Counted from the stretch's first letter, positions 33,429-42,175 are shown. The stretch is DNA of 64,000 bases from Pseudomonas fluorescens (GCF_005938625.1 NZ_VCNJ01000023.1:62001-126000), one strand, 5' to 3'. The notes: generated by a model not told the origin, from the letters alone. Program-made: numbers and translations.

Positions 33429-34034
33429 ATGAAACTGATCGGCATGCTGGACTCCCCTTACGTACGCCGCGTGGCGATCTCCGCCAAACGCCTGGGCATC
33501 GACCTCGAACACGAGTCGGTCTCGGTGTTCCGCCACTTCGAGCAATTCCAGCAGATCAACCCGGTGGTCAAAGCGCCCACGCTGATCCTCGACGACGGCG
33601 TAGTCCTGATGGACTCGACCCTCATCCTCGACTACCTCGAAGCCAGCTCCGGCAAAAGCCTGCTGCCAACCGACCTGAAACAACGCGCCCAAGCCCTGCG
33701 CCTGATCGGCCTCAGCCTCGCCGCCTGCGAAAAAGCCGTGCAGCTCTACTACGAACGCAACCTGCGCCCGGCCGACATTCAATACCAACCGTGGGTCGAA
33801 CGCGTCGAAGGTCAACTCGCCGCGGCGTTCACCGCCCTCGAGCAAGAACTGGAAAAAACCGGCCTGCCCACCGACGGCACCCTCACCCAGGCCGGCATCA
33901 GCCTCGCCGTCGCCTGGAGCTTCACCGACCTCGTCGTCCCCGACCAGATCGACACCCGCCGCTACCCCCACATCGCCCAATACACCGCCTACGCCGAAAC
34001 CCTCGAAGCGTTCGTCAGCACCCCGATGACCTGA
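33429..34034 (+). CDS. Glutathione S-transferase family protein
   Basis: A 201-residue protein with the thioredoxin-like N-terminal domain (MKLIGMLDSPYVRRVAI, with the conserved cis-proline region VVKAPTLIL and the ESS-like LEASSGKS) and a helical C-terminal domain. AAGGAACG precedes the ATG at 33429. Substrate unknown. The stop is two bases before the start of the DNA-alkylation-repair gene, so the two are co-transcribed. Confidence 0.88.
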   Translation: MKLIGMLDSPYVRRVAISAKRLGIDLEHESVSVFRHFEQFQQINPVVKAPTLILDDGVVLMDSTLILDYLEASSGKSLLPTDLKQRAQALRLIGLSLAACEKAVQLYYERNLRPADIQYQPWVERVEGQLAAAFTALEQELEKTGLPTDGTLTQAGISLAVAWSFTDLVVPDQIDTRRYPHIAQYTAYAETLEAFVSTPMT

Positions 34035-34036
34035 CC

Positions 34037-35143
34037 ATGAGCACCACCGACACCGCCGCCCCGGCGTTAAAGGAAATCTTCAACGCCGAGCGCTTGCAGC
34101 ACATCGCCAGCGAAATGAGCGCCGTGTACCCGGCGTTCAAGTCCAAGGCGTTTCTCAAACACGCCCAGGACGGACTCGCCGAATTATCAGTGATGCAACG
34201 CATGGCGCGTGTCAGTGAAAGCCTGCATGCCGTGTTGCCGCTGGATTACCAAGATTCCCTCAATGTATTGCGTGAACTCGCGCCAAGGTTGAACAGCGGA
34301 TTCGTCAGCATGTGTTTGCCGCACTACGTCGCCAGCTACGGCGGACACGCGTTCGATACCTCCATGGACGCCCTGAAGTACTTCACCACCTTCGGCTCCT
34401 CCGAATTCGCCATCCGCCACTTTCTGCGCAGCGATCTGGAACGCTCGCTGGGATTGATGCACGACTGGACCCGAGACGAAAACCACCACGTTCGACGCCT
34501 CGCCAGCGAAGGCAGCCGCCCTCGCCTGCCTTGGTCATTTCGGCTGGAAGCGGTGCAGGCGGATCCGCAGTTGGCCGCCGGGATACTGGATCGGTTGAAG
34601 GCGGATGAGAGTTTGTACGTGCGCAAGTCCGTGGCGAATCATTTGAATGATGTGACGAAAGTGCATCCGGAGTGGGTGCTGGACACGATTGAAGGTTGGT
34701 CGCTGGAGAACAAGCACACGGCCTGGATTGCCAAGCATGCGTTGCGGAGTTTGATTAAGCAGGGGGACTTGCGGGCGCTGACGGTGATTGGCGCCGGGGC
34801 GAAGGCTGAGGTTGAGTTGTTGGATGTGCGGGTTGAGCCGGCGGTGGTTAGGTTGGGGGAAGCGATTACGTTGTCGTTTGTGGTGAAGTCAACGGTGGCG
34901 CATGAGCAGCGGTTGGTGATTGATTATGCGATTGACTATGTGAAGGCGAATGGCGGGGTTTCGGGGAAGGTTTTTAAGTTGAAGACGGTGGGGTTGGCGG
35001 GGTTTGAGAGGGAGGTTGTGGGGAGGCGGCAGGTGATTAGGGATTTTACGACGCGGAAGCATTTTGTGGGGCGGCATGGGGTGAGGGTTATGGTTAATGG
35101 GGAGGTTTTGGCTAGCACGGTATTCGAAATCGTCGCCGGATGA
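34037..35143 (+). CDS. DNA alkylation repair protein (AlkD-like HEAT repeats)
   Basis: A 368-residue protein. Residues about 80-260 consist of HEAT-like helical repeats with the pattern of the AlkC/AlkD superfamily (RDENHHVRRLASEGSRPRLP, DESLYVRKSVANHLNDVTK). These glycosylases remove bulky or charged alkylated bases without base flipping. The C-terminal 100 residues look like an Ig-like beta domain (LDVRVEPAVVRLGEAITLSF). The DNA of that C-terminal part is strikingly poor in C on the coding strand compared with the first half. Co-transcribed with the glutathione transferase, a partner in defence against electrophiles. Confidence 0.85.
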   Translation: MSTTDTAAPALKEIFNAERLQHIASEMSAVYPAFKSKAFLKHAQDGLAELSVMQRMARVSESLHAVLPLDYQDSLNVLRELAPRLNSGFVSMCLPHYVASYGGHAFDTSMDALKYFTTFGSSEFAIRHFLRSDLERSLGLMHDWTRDENHHVRRLASEGSRPRLPWSFRLEAVQADPQLAAGILDRLKADESLYVRKSVANHLNDVTKVHPEWVLDTIEGWSLENKHTAWIAKHALRSLIKQGDLRALTVIGAGAKAEVELLDVRVEPAVVRLGEAITLSFVVKSTVAHEQRLVIDYAIDYVKANGGVSGKVFKLKTVGLAGFEREVVGRRQVIRDFTTRKHFVGRHGVRVMVNGEVLASTVFEIVAG

Positions 35144-35439
35144 CGTCACGTATAAAATCCGTTGATCTGGCAGTAATACTGATTGATATGGAATTACGGA
35201 TAGGGCAATTTTCGGCCAATAGCGGCCGGTTACAGTCAACATTTACCTAGTGCGATTGCCGACCGTTTGCCAGGCGGTGGCGCCCCTTTAGTTGGCCACT
35301 ACGGACTAAAAAAATTGGTTCAGCTTCGAAAGTAAAGTTACCAAGTCGCTATATATCATTGGAACTCTATCCGCCCCTCCCGGTGGGAGTTATCCCCCTT
35401 TCACTGACGCACTCTCCATTTTTATGAGCTCCTCGTATT
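35144..35439. other. Intergenic region at the edge of an AT-rich island
   Basis: About 300 bases between the DNA-alkylation-repair gene and the nuclease-NTPase gene, convergent in direction. Base composition drops from GC-rich to AT-rich here. No gene, integrase remnant, tRNA or clear flanking repeat is seen. Confidence 0.4.
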
Positions 35440-37896
35440 TCATCTATTTCTTTTTTTCTGCGCGCTATTCAGCACTTCTTGTTTTTCAATCTCAAATGAA
35501 GCTCGGATCTTTGGAGTAAATCTCTGCAAGTTTGGCCCAAAGAAATTAAGTTCCTGTTCCTCTTCACACTCTAAATACGAAATGAACGCTTCAGCTTTGG
35601 CGATCCGCGTCCTAATACGTTCCAGACGTTTTCTCGCATTAAATAGCCTGAAATCCTCATTCGATAGTTCTACCATCTCATGAGCCTTGGCTTCATTGAA
35701 TATTCCGCAGTCCGTTGACACCAATTCGATATATGTAAAAAAAGACGATAAAACGTTGAATATATACAGTCCATAAGTAGTTATCTTTAAGCTATCTACA
35801 GCCTCGCAATAGTAGTCAATGCGATTATTTGACTCAATCAGATCCCACTTCAAAAATACGTCGAGATTCTTCTCAAGATCCTCGACCATATTAAAGTTTT
35901 CTGAAAAGTAATCCTTGAGCTCGCTTATCGATATATAAAATGGGTTCGATGGATCGATTCCATCCGCCAGCTTTTGTAGTATCCTCATTCCAGTAAAATG
36001 AGAGCCGTTAGACTTGCTTCTAATTTGAAAAAGGTTTGGGATACTACTTTGCGACTCCTCGTAAAAAAATCGGTAAGGTATCATCACAGGCTTCAATACT
36101 TGATGAATCTTCAGCTTCCAAAGTCCACCTTTCGCTGAGACCATCTCATCCACACCGGTATATCCAGATTTTAGGAAATCCCTAAACAGCTCCAAAGCTA
36201 GTCGAATATTGCCGTGTGCACATGCACTTAGAAATTCGTTTAGAGGAGAGTCATTACCTTGACGAAACTCATTAGAAAATATTCTGAACAGAATCTTGAA
36301 GACTTTCGCTTTTTCGTCGAATTTTTCTCCGAAAAGCTGAATACAAAAATCTCGATCTTCAAGCATTAGCTGAACAAACTTTATTCGCTTTTCAAATACC
36401 GCCTGAGCTACAGGGGAGCTAATGTGAAAGCCAGAATTCTGATAGGCATCTAAAGTGCCATGTATTCGAGATGCATGGAAACGTTCTTCACGCATTGAAA
36501 TAATAACTAGGCACCCAAGTTGATCGGAGATTTCTTGAGATGTTGTGAAGCAGAAATCTTGTAAATTGTGCGGTAGCTGATCAGTATTATCTATTGCTAT
36601 TACACAACCCTTATGCTTAAACCTCCAATAAGCAACTAGGCGTCTCGCAACGTATTGCTTGTCACAAAGCCAAGTTTCGACAAGGCTGTTGAGTGCAATA
36701 TTGAACGCTTCAGAGGTCTCTACCAAACCAAAAAGAACTTGTTTCTTGGCAAGTTCGTACCTGTCTTCAAAAAGCTGCAAGAGGTTTGCGCGGTCGGACT
36801 CTAACAAATTATCAACATCTAGGCAGCGTATGATTTCGCTCCATATTTTTTCATAGATTTTGCTTTCTTCTTCTGGGGTATTCAGAAGATCCGCAATTGC
36901 AACTCTAGAATACTTCGCCAAATATTGAGGAGGATTGTGGTACAAAAGCTTTCGTAAAAAAGTCGACTTACCAGCTCCCTTTCCTCCGAATAAAACTATC
37001 ACCTCACCAGACTTTTTGTCTTTCAAGCTTCTCGCAATTCTATTTCCAAATAGTCCTCCTCTCTCATTATCTTCGGACTGTTGAATGCCGCGATCAGCCA
37101 TGTATGGAGAAAGAGAATCTTTAATGATCAATCTAAAATTAGAAAACGCGTTTTCGTAATCTCTCTGACTAACATAGCAGGCATCCATAAAAACTGGCTC
37201 TGATACATCGATACTACCAAAATACTTGTTTGCCAGAGGTCGAAGCTCCCTCGCGTAGCCGTTAGAGTTGACTTCATGATTATAAGAAGAAATTTTATCT
37301 TTCGGGTAAAAAATCTCTCGATTGTTCCTACTCACACTTCCGAGCGATGTTTTTAGTGAGCCTTCCTTGATGGAGCTATACCCCAAAATATTAGTTGCCT
37401 CAGTAAAGCAATCGGCAAAATATTTGTTTCCATGTATCACCAGCGCCTTGAGGTTCCGCCAGTTCTTACCTGACTCGAAGGTTTTAAATAGAATCCATTC
37501 GTGTCCATTAGTAATACCAGCAAAGCTACAGCCTTCTTCCATGCAATACTCTCTGACCTGCTCAACCGCAGCTCTGATATTAGCGTCAGTTAAAAGGGTT
37601 TGAATGGTAATGTACTGGTGTGTCTTGGTACTATTGAAGCTATTGGGGATGTTAAAATAGACCCCCTCTTTTTTCGCCTCCAAAAATAGAAGATCGTCAC
37701 CATTGCCTCGTTTAAGACGATAATCAGCATACCCCGGCGATATGAAACTCTCGTGCATTGTCTGACTTACGGGCCAACTAAGTACACCGTGCAGTATTTG
37801 GTCTATTATTTTATGTCTAGTGTCAGCCTCATTGAAACTTCTATCGTGACTATCCATTTTGGAAATTCGAATCGCAATATCGTGCGGGCTTTCCAT
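35440..37896 (-). CDS. PD-(D/E)XK (HsdR N-domain-like) nuclease fused to P-loop NTPase, candidate anti-phage defence protein
   Basis: A long protein (818 residues from the ATG at 37896, which has AAGGA upstream; an ATG at 37914 would give 824 but has no ribosome site; numbering below is for 824). Residues about 20-145 match the HsdR N-terminal nuclease: E29 in NEADTRHKIID, D64 in GYADYR, E79-x-K81 in LFLEAKK, then ITNGHEWILFK. Walker A is at 310-317 (GGKGAGKS), Walker B at 437-442 (CVIAID), and a possible sensor at 470-478 (VIISMREER). The C-terminal 300 residues are helical. The gene is AT-rich, unlike its neighbours, which points to horizontal transfer. No HsdM, HsdS or helicase gene is adjacent, so it is not a type I restriction enzyme. 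A nuclease switched on by an NTPase sensor fits a defence role; this is inference. Confidence 0.75.
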   Translation of the reverse strand: MESPHDIAIRISKMDSHDRSFNEADTRHKIIDQILHGVLSWPVSQTMHESFISPGYADYRLKRGNGDDLLFLEAKKEGVYFNIPNSFNSTKTHQYITIQTLLTDANIRAAVEQVREYCMEEGCSFAGITNGHEWILFKTFESGKNWRNLKALVIHGNKYFADCFTEATNILGYSSIKEGSLKTSLGSVSRNNREIFYPKDKISSYNHEVNSNGYARELRPLANKYFGSIDVSEPVFMDACYVSQRDYENAFSNFRLIIKDSLSPYMADRGIQQSEDNERGGLFGNRIARSLKDKKSGEVIVLFGGKGAGKSTFLRKLLYHNPPQYLAKYSRVAIADLLNTPEEESKIYEKIWSEIIRCLDVDNLLESDRANLLQLFEDRYELAKKQVLFGLVETSEAFNIALNSLVETWLCDKQYVARRLVAYWRFKHKGCVIAIDNTDQLPHNLQDFCFTTSQEISDQLGCLVIISMREERFHASRIHGTLDAYQNSGFHISSPVAQAVFEKRIKFVQLMLEDRDFCIQLFGEKFDEKAKVFKILFRIFSNEFRQGNDSPLNEFLSACAHGNIRLALELFRDFLKSGYTGVDEMVSAKGGLWKLKIHQVLKPVMIPYRFFYEESQSSIPNLFQIRSKSNGSHFTGMRILQKLADGIDPSNPFYISISELKDYFSENFNMVEDLEKNLDVFLKWDLIESNNRIDYYCEAVDSLKITTYGLYIFNVLSSFFTYIELVSTDCGIFNEAKAHEMVELSNEDFRLFNARKRLERIRTRIAKAEAFISYLECEEEQELNFFGPNLQRFTPKIRASFEIEKQEVLNSAQKKRNR

Positions 37897-37914
37897 CCAT
37901 GTTTCCTTATTCAT

Positions 37915-38235
37915 GAAAATGCCGAATAGTTCCGTAGCAATTCAAGACGCAGGACCAAACAAACGAGATCCGTTCATCCCTCGATGAACCATAGTTTCAT
38001 GTTGCCATGTCGTCAAAGGCAAAAAAAATACGGTGAAAAACAAACGATTACGCGATGCAGTGCTGTCGAGAGCGTTAGAAGTTCGTATTTGGCCACCCTC
38101 TGCCGGTCACGAGTGGCTGCTTCTGGCCGAAAGCGGACCTTCGTTGAAACCAGCATTGACGCGGTAGCTGTCAAAGATGATTACTCAAAACAGCGCTACT
38201 AAAAGACAGGCAAGAGAAGTGCCTCCTGCCTGCTG
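37915..38235. other. Intergenic region, possible gene remnant
   Basis: About 320 bases upstream of the nuclease-NTPase gene. GC content rises again here. The stretch TGGCCACCCTCTGCCGGTCA and the following GCTTCTGGCCGAAAGCGGAC (38090-38140) look like coding or repeat remnants common in Pseudomonas intergenic regions, but no intact gene is supported. Confidence 0.3.
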
Positions 38236-38892
38236 CTACCAACTCCCATACGGTATGCCGAATTTATCGATATACCGCTTGGACTTTTCGCTGATGGGAT
38301 ACGCATAGCGCCCTTGGTTCTTACCTTGACTAGGACCTAGTGGCTCAATCTCGGCCTGTGCTCTGGCGATCTTGACCGGACGATGGCATGAGTCCCGAAC
38401 AAAAACCTGTACAACGCCCCCTGGAGCCAAACCCAAATAAATAGATGCGCTATAGCTGGCTTGTTCCTCCGGTGTTTCCGGGCAGCGCTGACTGACTGAT
38501 TGCATCATCAGTTGCCTCACCTCTTCAGGCACATCCAACCAAATCTGATAGGTCTGCGGCTCAACAATGGATTGCCAGCGCACGTAAATGCGTTTGGGCA
38601 AGCCAGCGCCAATCACTGGTGTCGCAGCCGCACCTACCGCATGCCAACCGCGCGCGGACTCTTTGCCGTTTTCTGGCTCCCCGCCAGCGGCCGTCCCTCC
38701 TCCTGTGCGCGTGAATAGCTTGCCGTTTATGTCTTCAACGGCGCTGTCCTCAACCCAAACTTTCATGTAATAGGGTTCGGTGAACGCAAGCTCCCATGAA
38801 TCGGATTTCGGGTCGTTTTTTCCGGATAGAGGATAGGCAGACTGGCAGCCGCTCAGGAACAACACACATACCGCCACAATGCATTGCTTCAT
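38236..38892 (-). CDS. DUF2931 family lipoprotein, second of a tandem pair (probable immunity protein)
   Basis: A 218-residue protein with a lipoprotein signal (MKQCIVAVCVLFLSGC, Cys16) and a DUF2931 domain. It is about 65-70 percent identical by eye to the preceding gene product, with the same C-terminal residues (KFGIPYGSW), so it arose by tandem duplication. DUF2931 lipoproteins are found beside Tle-type lipase effectors and are thought to neutralise them in the periplasm. The ATG at 38892 starts the signal peptide; a start six codons earlier would spoil it. Eleven bases after the first copy. Confidence 0.8.
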   Translation of the reverse strand: MKQCIVAVCVLFLSGCQSAYPLSGKNDPKSDSWELAFTEPYYMKVWVEDSAVEDINGKLFTRTGGGTAAGGEPENGKESARGWHAVGAAATPVIGAGLPKRIYVRWQSIVEPQTYQIWLDVPEEVRQLMMQSVSQRCPETPEEQASYSASIYLGLAPGGVVQVFVRDSCHRPVKIARAQAEIEPLGPSQGKNQGRYAYPISEKSKRYIDKFGIPYGSW

Positions 38893-38903
38893 TGGTTTAC
38901 CGC

Positions 38904-39557
38904 TTACCAACTCCCGTAAGGGATACCGAATTTTTCGATATATCGCTTGGACTTTTCACTGATGGGATATGCATATCGTCCTTGGGTTTTCCCCTGACTT
39001 GGTCCTAGCGGTTCGATTTCAGCGTGAGCATTAGCCACTTTGATTGGATGGTGGCAGGAGTCTCTAACCCAAACTTGTACGACACCTCCGGGAGCCAATC
39101 CCAGATAAACCGAAGATATGTAGGTAGCTTTTTGGTCTGGGGTTTTCGCACAGCGCTGGTTGACCGAGGTCAGCATCAATTGTCTGGCTTCTTCGGGTAT
39201 GTCCACCCATGCACGATAGGTCTGAGGCTCTACGATGGACTGCCAGCGAACGAAAATTCGTTTTGGGAGATCGGCGCCAACCACCGCTTTTGCGGACGCG
39301 CCCACTCCGTCCCATCCTCGGGCCGACTCAGTACCATCCTCTGGGTACCCGCCCGATGCTGAACCGCCACCCGTGCGCAGAAACGTCTTGCCCTTTATGT
39401 CTTCCACTGCAGTGTCTTCAACCCAGACCTTCATGTAGTTGGGTTCAGTAAAACCGAGTTCCCACCATGGGGATTTAGGGTCGTTTTTTGCTGAAAGCGG
39501 ATCGGCTTCACAACCGACCACAAACAGCATGCACAGCAGTGCTGTAAATAACTTCAT
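38904..39557 (-). CDS. DUF2931 family lipoprotein, first of a tandem pair (probable immunity protein)
   Basis: A 217-residue lipoprotein (MKLFTALLCMLFVVGC, Cys16). The domain carries YMKVWVEDTAVEDIKGKTF and RIFVRWQSIVEPQTYR. Its ATG at 39557 shares a base with the effector's TAA stop (TAATG), so it is made together with the effector, as expected for an immunity protein. Closely similar to the next gene. Differences cluster in the middle of the protein (about residues 70-160). Confidence 0.82.
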   Translation of the reverse strand: MKLFTALLCMLFVVGCEADPLSAKNDPKSPWWELGFTEPNYMKVWVEDTAVEDIKGKTFLRTGGGSASGGYPEDGTESARGWDGVGASAKAVVGADLPKRIFVRWQSIVEPQTYRAWVDIPEEARQLMLTSVNQRCAKTPDQKATYISSVYLGLAPGGVVQVWVRDSCHHPIKVANAHAEIEPLGPSQGKTQGRYAYPISEKSKRYIEKFGIPYGSW

Positions 39558-41098
39558 TACCAAAGCGTCCAGTCAGGTACGTGTGGGTGCTTTACTCGGA
39601 TTGCATCTTCCGTGGGGGCGTTGATGTAAACAGCTCTGATGCCACTTCCGTCTCTCCTGCCAAGCGGATGATTCCAATTGGCGGACGTGTGAATGTACTT
39701 GAGTTTGAGCATTTGCTCCTCCTCTGGCGTGGTGCTGTAGTCGCCGGAGACAAAACGATCACACATGGGCTGAAGTTCTTCAGCAACGGCGAAGTCTGGC
39801 GTCTCGGGAATGTCTTCGAAGCGAACGCCCTTGGCTTTGGCGAGTTGATGCATCACGCGCAGGCTCACTCTCGACAGTAACCCACTCACCGGACGCTTGA
39901 GTTGAACGGCGGCGTAGACTCGTTTGACTCGAGGACTCAGTCGATCCTGAGGACTGATCGGCATCAGTAAAGGAGGTGGTGTAACGACTTCCAGCATTTC
40001 GGAAGGCCAGCCGTTGGCTAACCACTGATTTCTCACATTGACCGCATCCTGGTAGATCGATGTGGTGGTGACATCCACGTAGTTGCCGACTTCTAGCGTT
40101 TGCATTGGGCTAATGAGCACACATTCTTCAGCGTCCTCCAGGTAACCTCCACCCACATCGGAATGCACACCCGGCAAGACAATTTCCGGATGATCCATCG
40201 CTACGCGATTGAGAGCAAAGTTAGCCCGGCACTCATCCCGCGCCGCCAACTGCACAACGTCGGTGAAGTAACGTCGGTCGAGGTAGAGTTTGATCCCTGT
40301 TGCGACTGCACTTTTGATATTGCCCAAATTGGACCATCCAGCAATCGACGGCACAGTGTCGAACAAACCAATGAAGCCCACATTGATGTCGCCGTTGTAT
40401 TGATCGACAAAGGTCGGACTGAGGACATCTGATTTGCTGCGAAGAATCTCGCCTAAAGGGCCTTGTTTGCCACGCACGATCTCATTGGCGAAATGCCTGG
40501 CGGCTGCCGCACCGCGACTGAAGCCAAACGTGTCGAAGGTCAACGAAGCAATTTCACTACCGGGATTTTTATCCAATACCTCAGTGATACGCTGTTCGAT
40601 CAACGTGAAAGAAGATTGGACGCGCCCGGCAACACCGGTTTCGCCACGTCCTGTACCGGCGCCGAATTTACTGTCTTCCTCACCTGAACGGGTACCTATG
40701 CCTTCGACGTAGACCATACCGAAAGCTTTCTTTCGTGGTCCCTCTCCCTCAGCGAGTCGCGGTGCCTCATACAGTTCGCTCAGCTTTTTCACGTTGCTGA
40801 TGTCGTTAGCGTAACTGCTATCCGGATCGCTCATGTAAGGCTGGCAACTAGCCGGAATATCTTCCGGCGCAATGGGATGCTGCGCCCCACACAGCAATCC
40901 AGCCGCCGTGTTATTCGCATTATTCCCAGTGCCATCAAAGAAAACCCCAATCCTCAACGCAATCCCGATTTTCTCAGGTTCGCGCGCAGGTTCTTTCCCG
41001 TGTTTCTCATATTCCGCCCAACGCTGGGCGTGAATATCGACGGGTTTGGCTTCTTCGTAACGAAAATTTTTCGGGGGGTTGGGTACGTAGCCACTCAT
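39557..41098 (-). CDS. Tle1-type phospholipase effector (DUF2235, alpha/beta hydrolase)
   Basis: A 513-residue protein of the DUF2235 family, which includes the type VI secretion lipase Tle1. Visible motifs: RIGVFFDGTGNN at 49-60, the nucleophile elbow GFSRGAAAAR at 192-201 with Ser194, GLFDTVP at 244-250 with Asp247 and GVHSDVGGGY at 310-319 with His312. These give the Ser-Asp-His triad. It probably cleaves phospholipids of rival cells. No VgrG, PAAR or chaperone gene lies nearby, so it is an orphan effector module delivered by a system encoded elsewhere. The start at 41098 begins MSGYVPNPPK. Confidence 0.85.
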   Translation of the reverse strand: MSGYVPNPPKNFRYEEAKPVDIHAQRWAEYEKHGKEPAREPEKIGIALRIGVFFDGTGNNANNTAAGLLCGAQHPIAPEDIPASCQPYMSDPDSSYANDISNVKKLSELYEAPRLAEGEGPRKKAFGMVYVEGIGTRSGEEDSKFGAGTGRGETGVAGRVQSSFTLIEQRITEVLDKNPGSEIASLTFDTFGFSRGAAAARHFANEIVRGKQGPLGEILRSKSDVLSPTFVDQYNGDINVGFIGLFDTVPSIAGWSNLGNIKSAVATGIKLYLDRRYFTDVVQLAARDECRANFALNRVAMDHPEIVLPGVHSDVGGGYLEDAEECVLISPMQTLEVGNYVDVTTTSIYQDAVNVRNQWLANGWPSEMLEVVTPPPLLMPISPQDRLSPRVKRVYAAVQLKRPVSGLLSRVSLRVMHQLAKAKGVRFEDIPETPDFAVAEELQPMCDRFVSGDYSTTPEEEQMLKLKYIHTSANWNHPLGRRDGSGIRAVYINAPTEDAIRVKHPHVPDWTLW

Positions 41099-41237
41099 CC
41101 GTGATTCCTGGTTCTGATCCTTGAGAACGGTTCGAAGGGTGACAGCCGAGGCTGGGGGGCGCAAGCCGTGGCCGTGTGCCAGCCAGGGTGTGACAACGGG
41201 GTTCGACGAGGGTTTCCCCTCGTCGGGGTGGGATTGG

Positions 41238-41600
41238 TTAGCTAGCGATTTCGACGTTATCCAGCGCTTGGTTGACGGCGATTTCGCCGAGCATCACCAC
41301 CTGGGCGATGCCCAGTGCGGTTTTGCGGTGCGGGGTGTCGAGCATGGCGGCGAAGTTGAGGAGCATTTCGCTGGCGGAGCCGAGGGTTTCGCTGGCGTTG
41401 GCGAGCAGGGATTCGCTGTTGTACTTCGGGTTGGCGAGGTACATGCGTTCGGGTTGTTGGGTGCTGGCCATGATTTGGCTGGCGGGTTTGAGGTAGTGGT
41501 CGAGGGCGCGTTCGGCGGCTTCGTGGAATCGCTTGGAATCGGGGGATTCGTAGGGGGATGTTGGGTCGGTTTCGGGTGGGTTGGGTGTTGGTTTGATCAT
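41238..41600 (-). CDS. DUF6124 family protein
   Basis: A 120-residue protein matching the Pseudomonas DUF6124 pattern: MIKPTPNPPETDP..., SKRFHEAAERALDHYL, then LLANASETLGSASEMLLNFA and a C-terminal helix. Probably helical and cytoplasmic. Function unknown. TAGGAGC lies eight bases before the ATG at 41600. The frame remains open for 67 codons upstream, but that stretch is part of a strongly folded RNA leader, so the internal ATG is preferred. It may be in the same transcript as the downstream effector-immunity genes (gap 139 bases). Confidence 0.8.
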   Translation of the reverse strand: MIKPTPNPPETDPTSPYESPDSKRFHEAAERALDHYLKPASQIMASTQQPERMYLANPKYNSESLLANASETLGSASEMLLNFAAMLDTPHRKTALGIAQVVMLGEIAVNQALDNVEIAS

Positions 41601-41760
41601 TGATGAAGCTCCTACGTCAAAAAAAGGAGCCATCACTCTCGCTACCAAACGAGGGTGGCGGCCATGCGCAGGTTGGTAGACCGGGACGTAGAAAACCGGC
41701 GCGCCCGAAGACGCCCTGTGCATGACCACCATAAAAGCCGTGTCGAACAGACACTGCGAA
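41601..41760 (-). ncRNA. Structured 5' leader RNA of the DUF6124 gene (candidate riboregulator)
   Basis: On the minus strand the leader contains, in order: a hairpin GTGTC-TGTTC-GACAC (41738-41752); a long stem pairing 41730-41715 with 41672-41654 (15 pairs, one wobble, a three-base bulge, one mismatch); inside its loop a GCGTC-TTCG-GGCGC hairpin with a UUCG-type tetraloop and a CCGG/CCGG helix, making a three-way junction; then a CTCG/CGAG hairpin (41651-41636). Finally GCTCC-type bases at 41630-41626 can pair with the ribosome-site bases GGAGC at 41612-41608, which would mask translation initiation. This nested order fits a regulatory RNA. Confidence 0.55.
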
Positions 41761-41997
41761 TGATGATGCTTATGCAATCTACGAAAACTCAGGGCTACCA
41801 AACCCGATCACTGTTTTTCAGCGACCGACAGACGATAGAACCCGCGCCCTAGACGCACAAGCCGGCGGATTCTGGCTTAGTCGTAGGTAACGGCGCAAGG
41901 CGTTGTAGGGTTTCGGTGGTTACTTGAGGCTTCGTTTAAACAGTGGTGGTTTTTACTGTTTATTTCGGTCAGTGGTTGATGGGGTGACTGGGTGGGT

Positions 41998-42170
41998 GTC
42001 TTCGCGAGCAAGCTCGCTCCCACAGGGGATATGTGGTGGGTTTGGGGTTTGCGGTGACTGGGCTGGCGTCTTCGCTAGCAGGCTAGCTCCCACAGGGTTA
42101 TGTGGTTGGATTGGGATTTGCGGTGGCTGGGCTGGCGCTATCGCGAGCAGGCTCACTCCTACAGGGGGAT
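41998..42170. repeat. Family B palindromic repeats, three copies
   Basis: Three copies of TTCGCGAGCAAGCTCGCTCC type (41999, 42069, 42139), all in the same orientation and each about 70 bases apart. Between them recurs a G/T-rich unit (GTGGTTGGATTGGGATTTGC, GGTGACTGGGCTGGCGTC), so the whole is a tandem array of about three 70-base units. Confidence 0.85.
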
Positions 42171-42175
42171 CGTGG

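Noticed and set aside
35440..37914. Reading the gene as an HsdR subunit of a type I restriction system
   Set aside because: No helicase motor domain after the nuclease, only one P-loop module, and no hsdM or hsdS beside it.
38085..38170. Insertion sequence end or transposase fragment upstream of the nuclease-NTPase gene
   Set aside because: No inverted repeat pair, target duplication or transposase motif seen; it looks like a common intergenic remnant.
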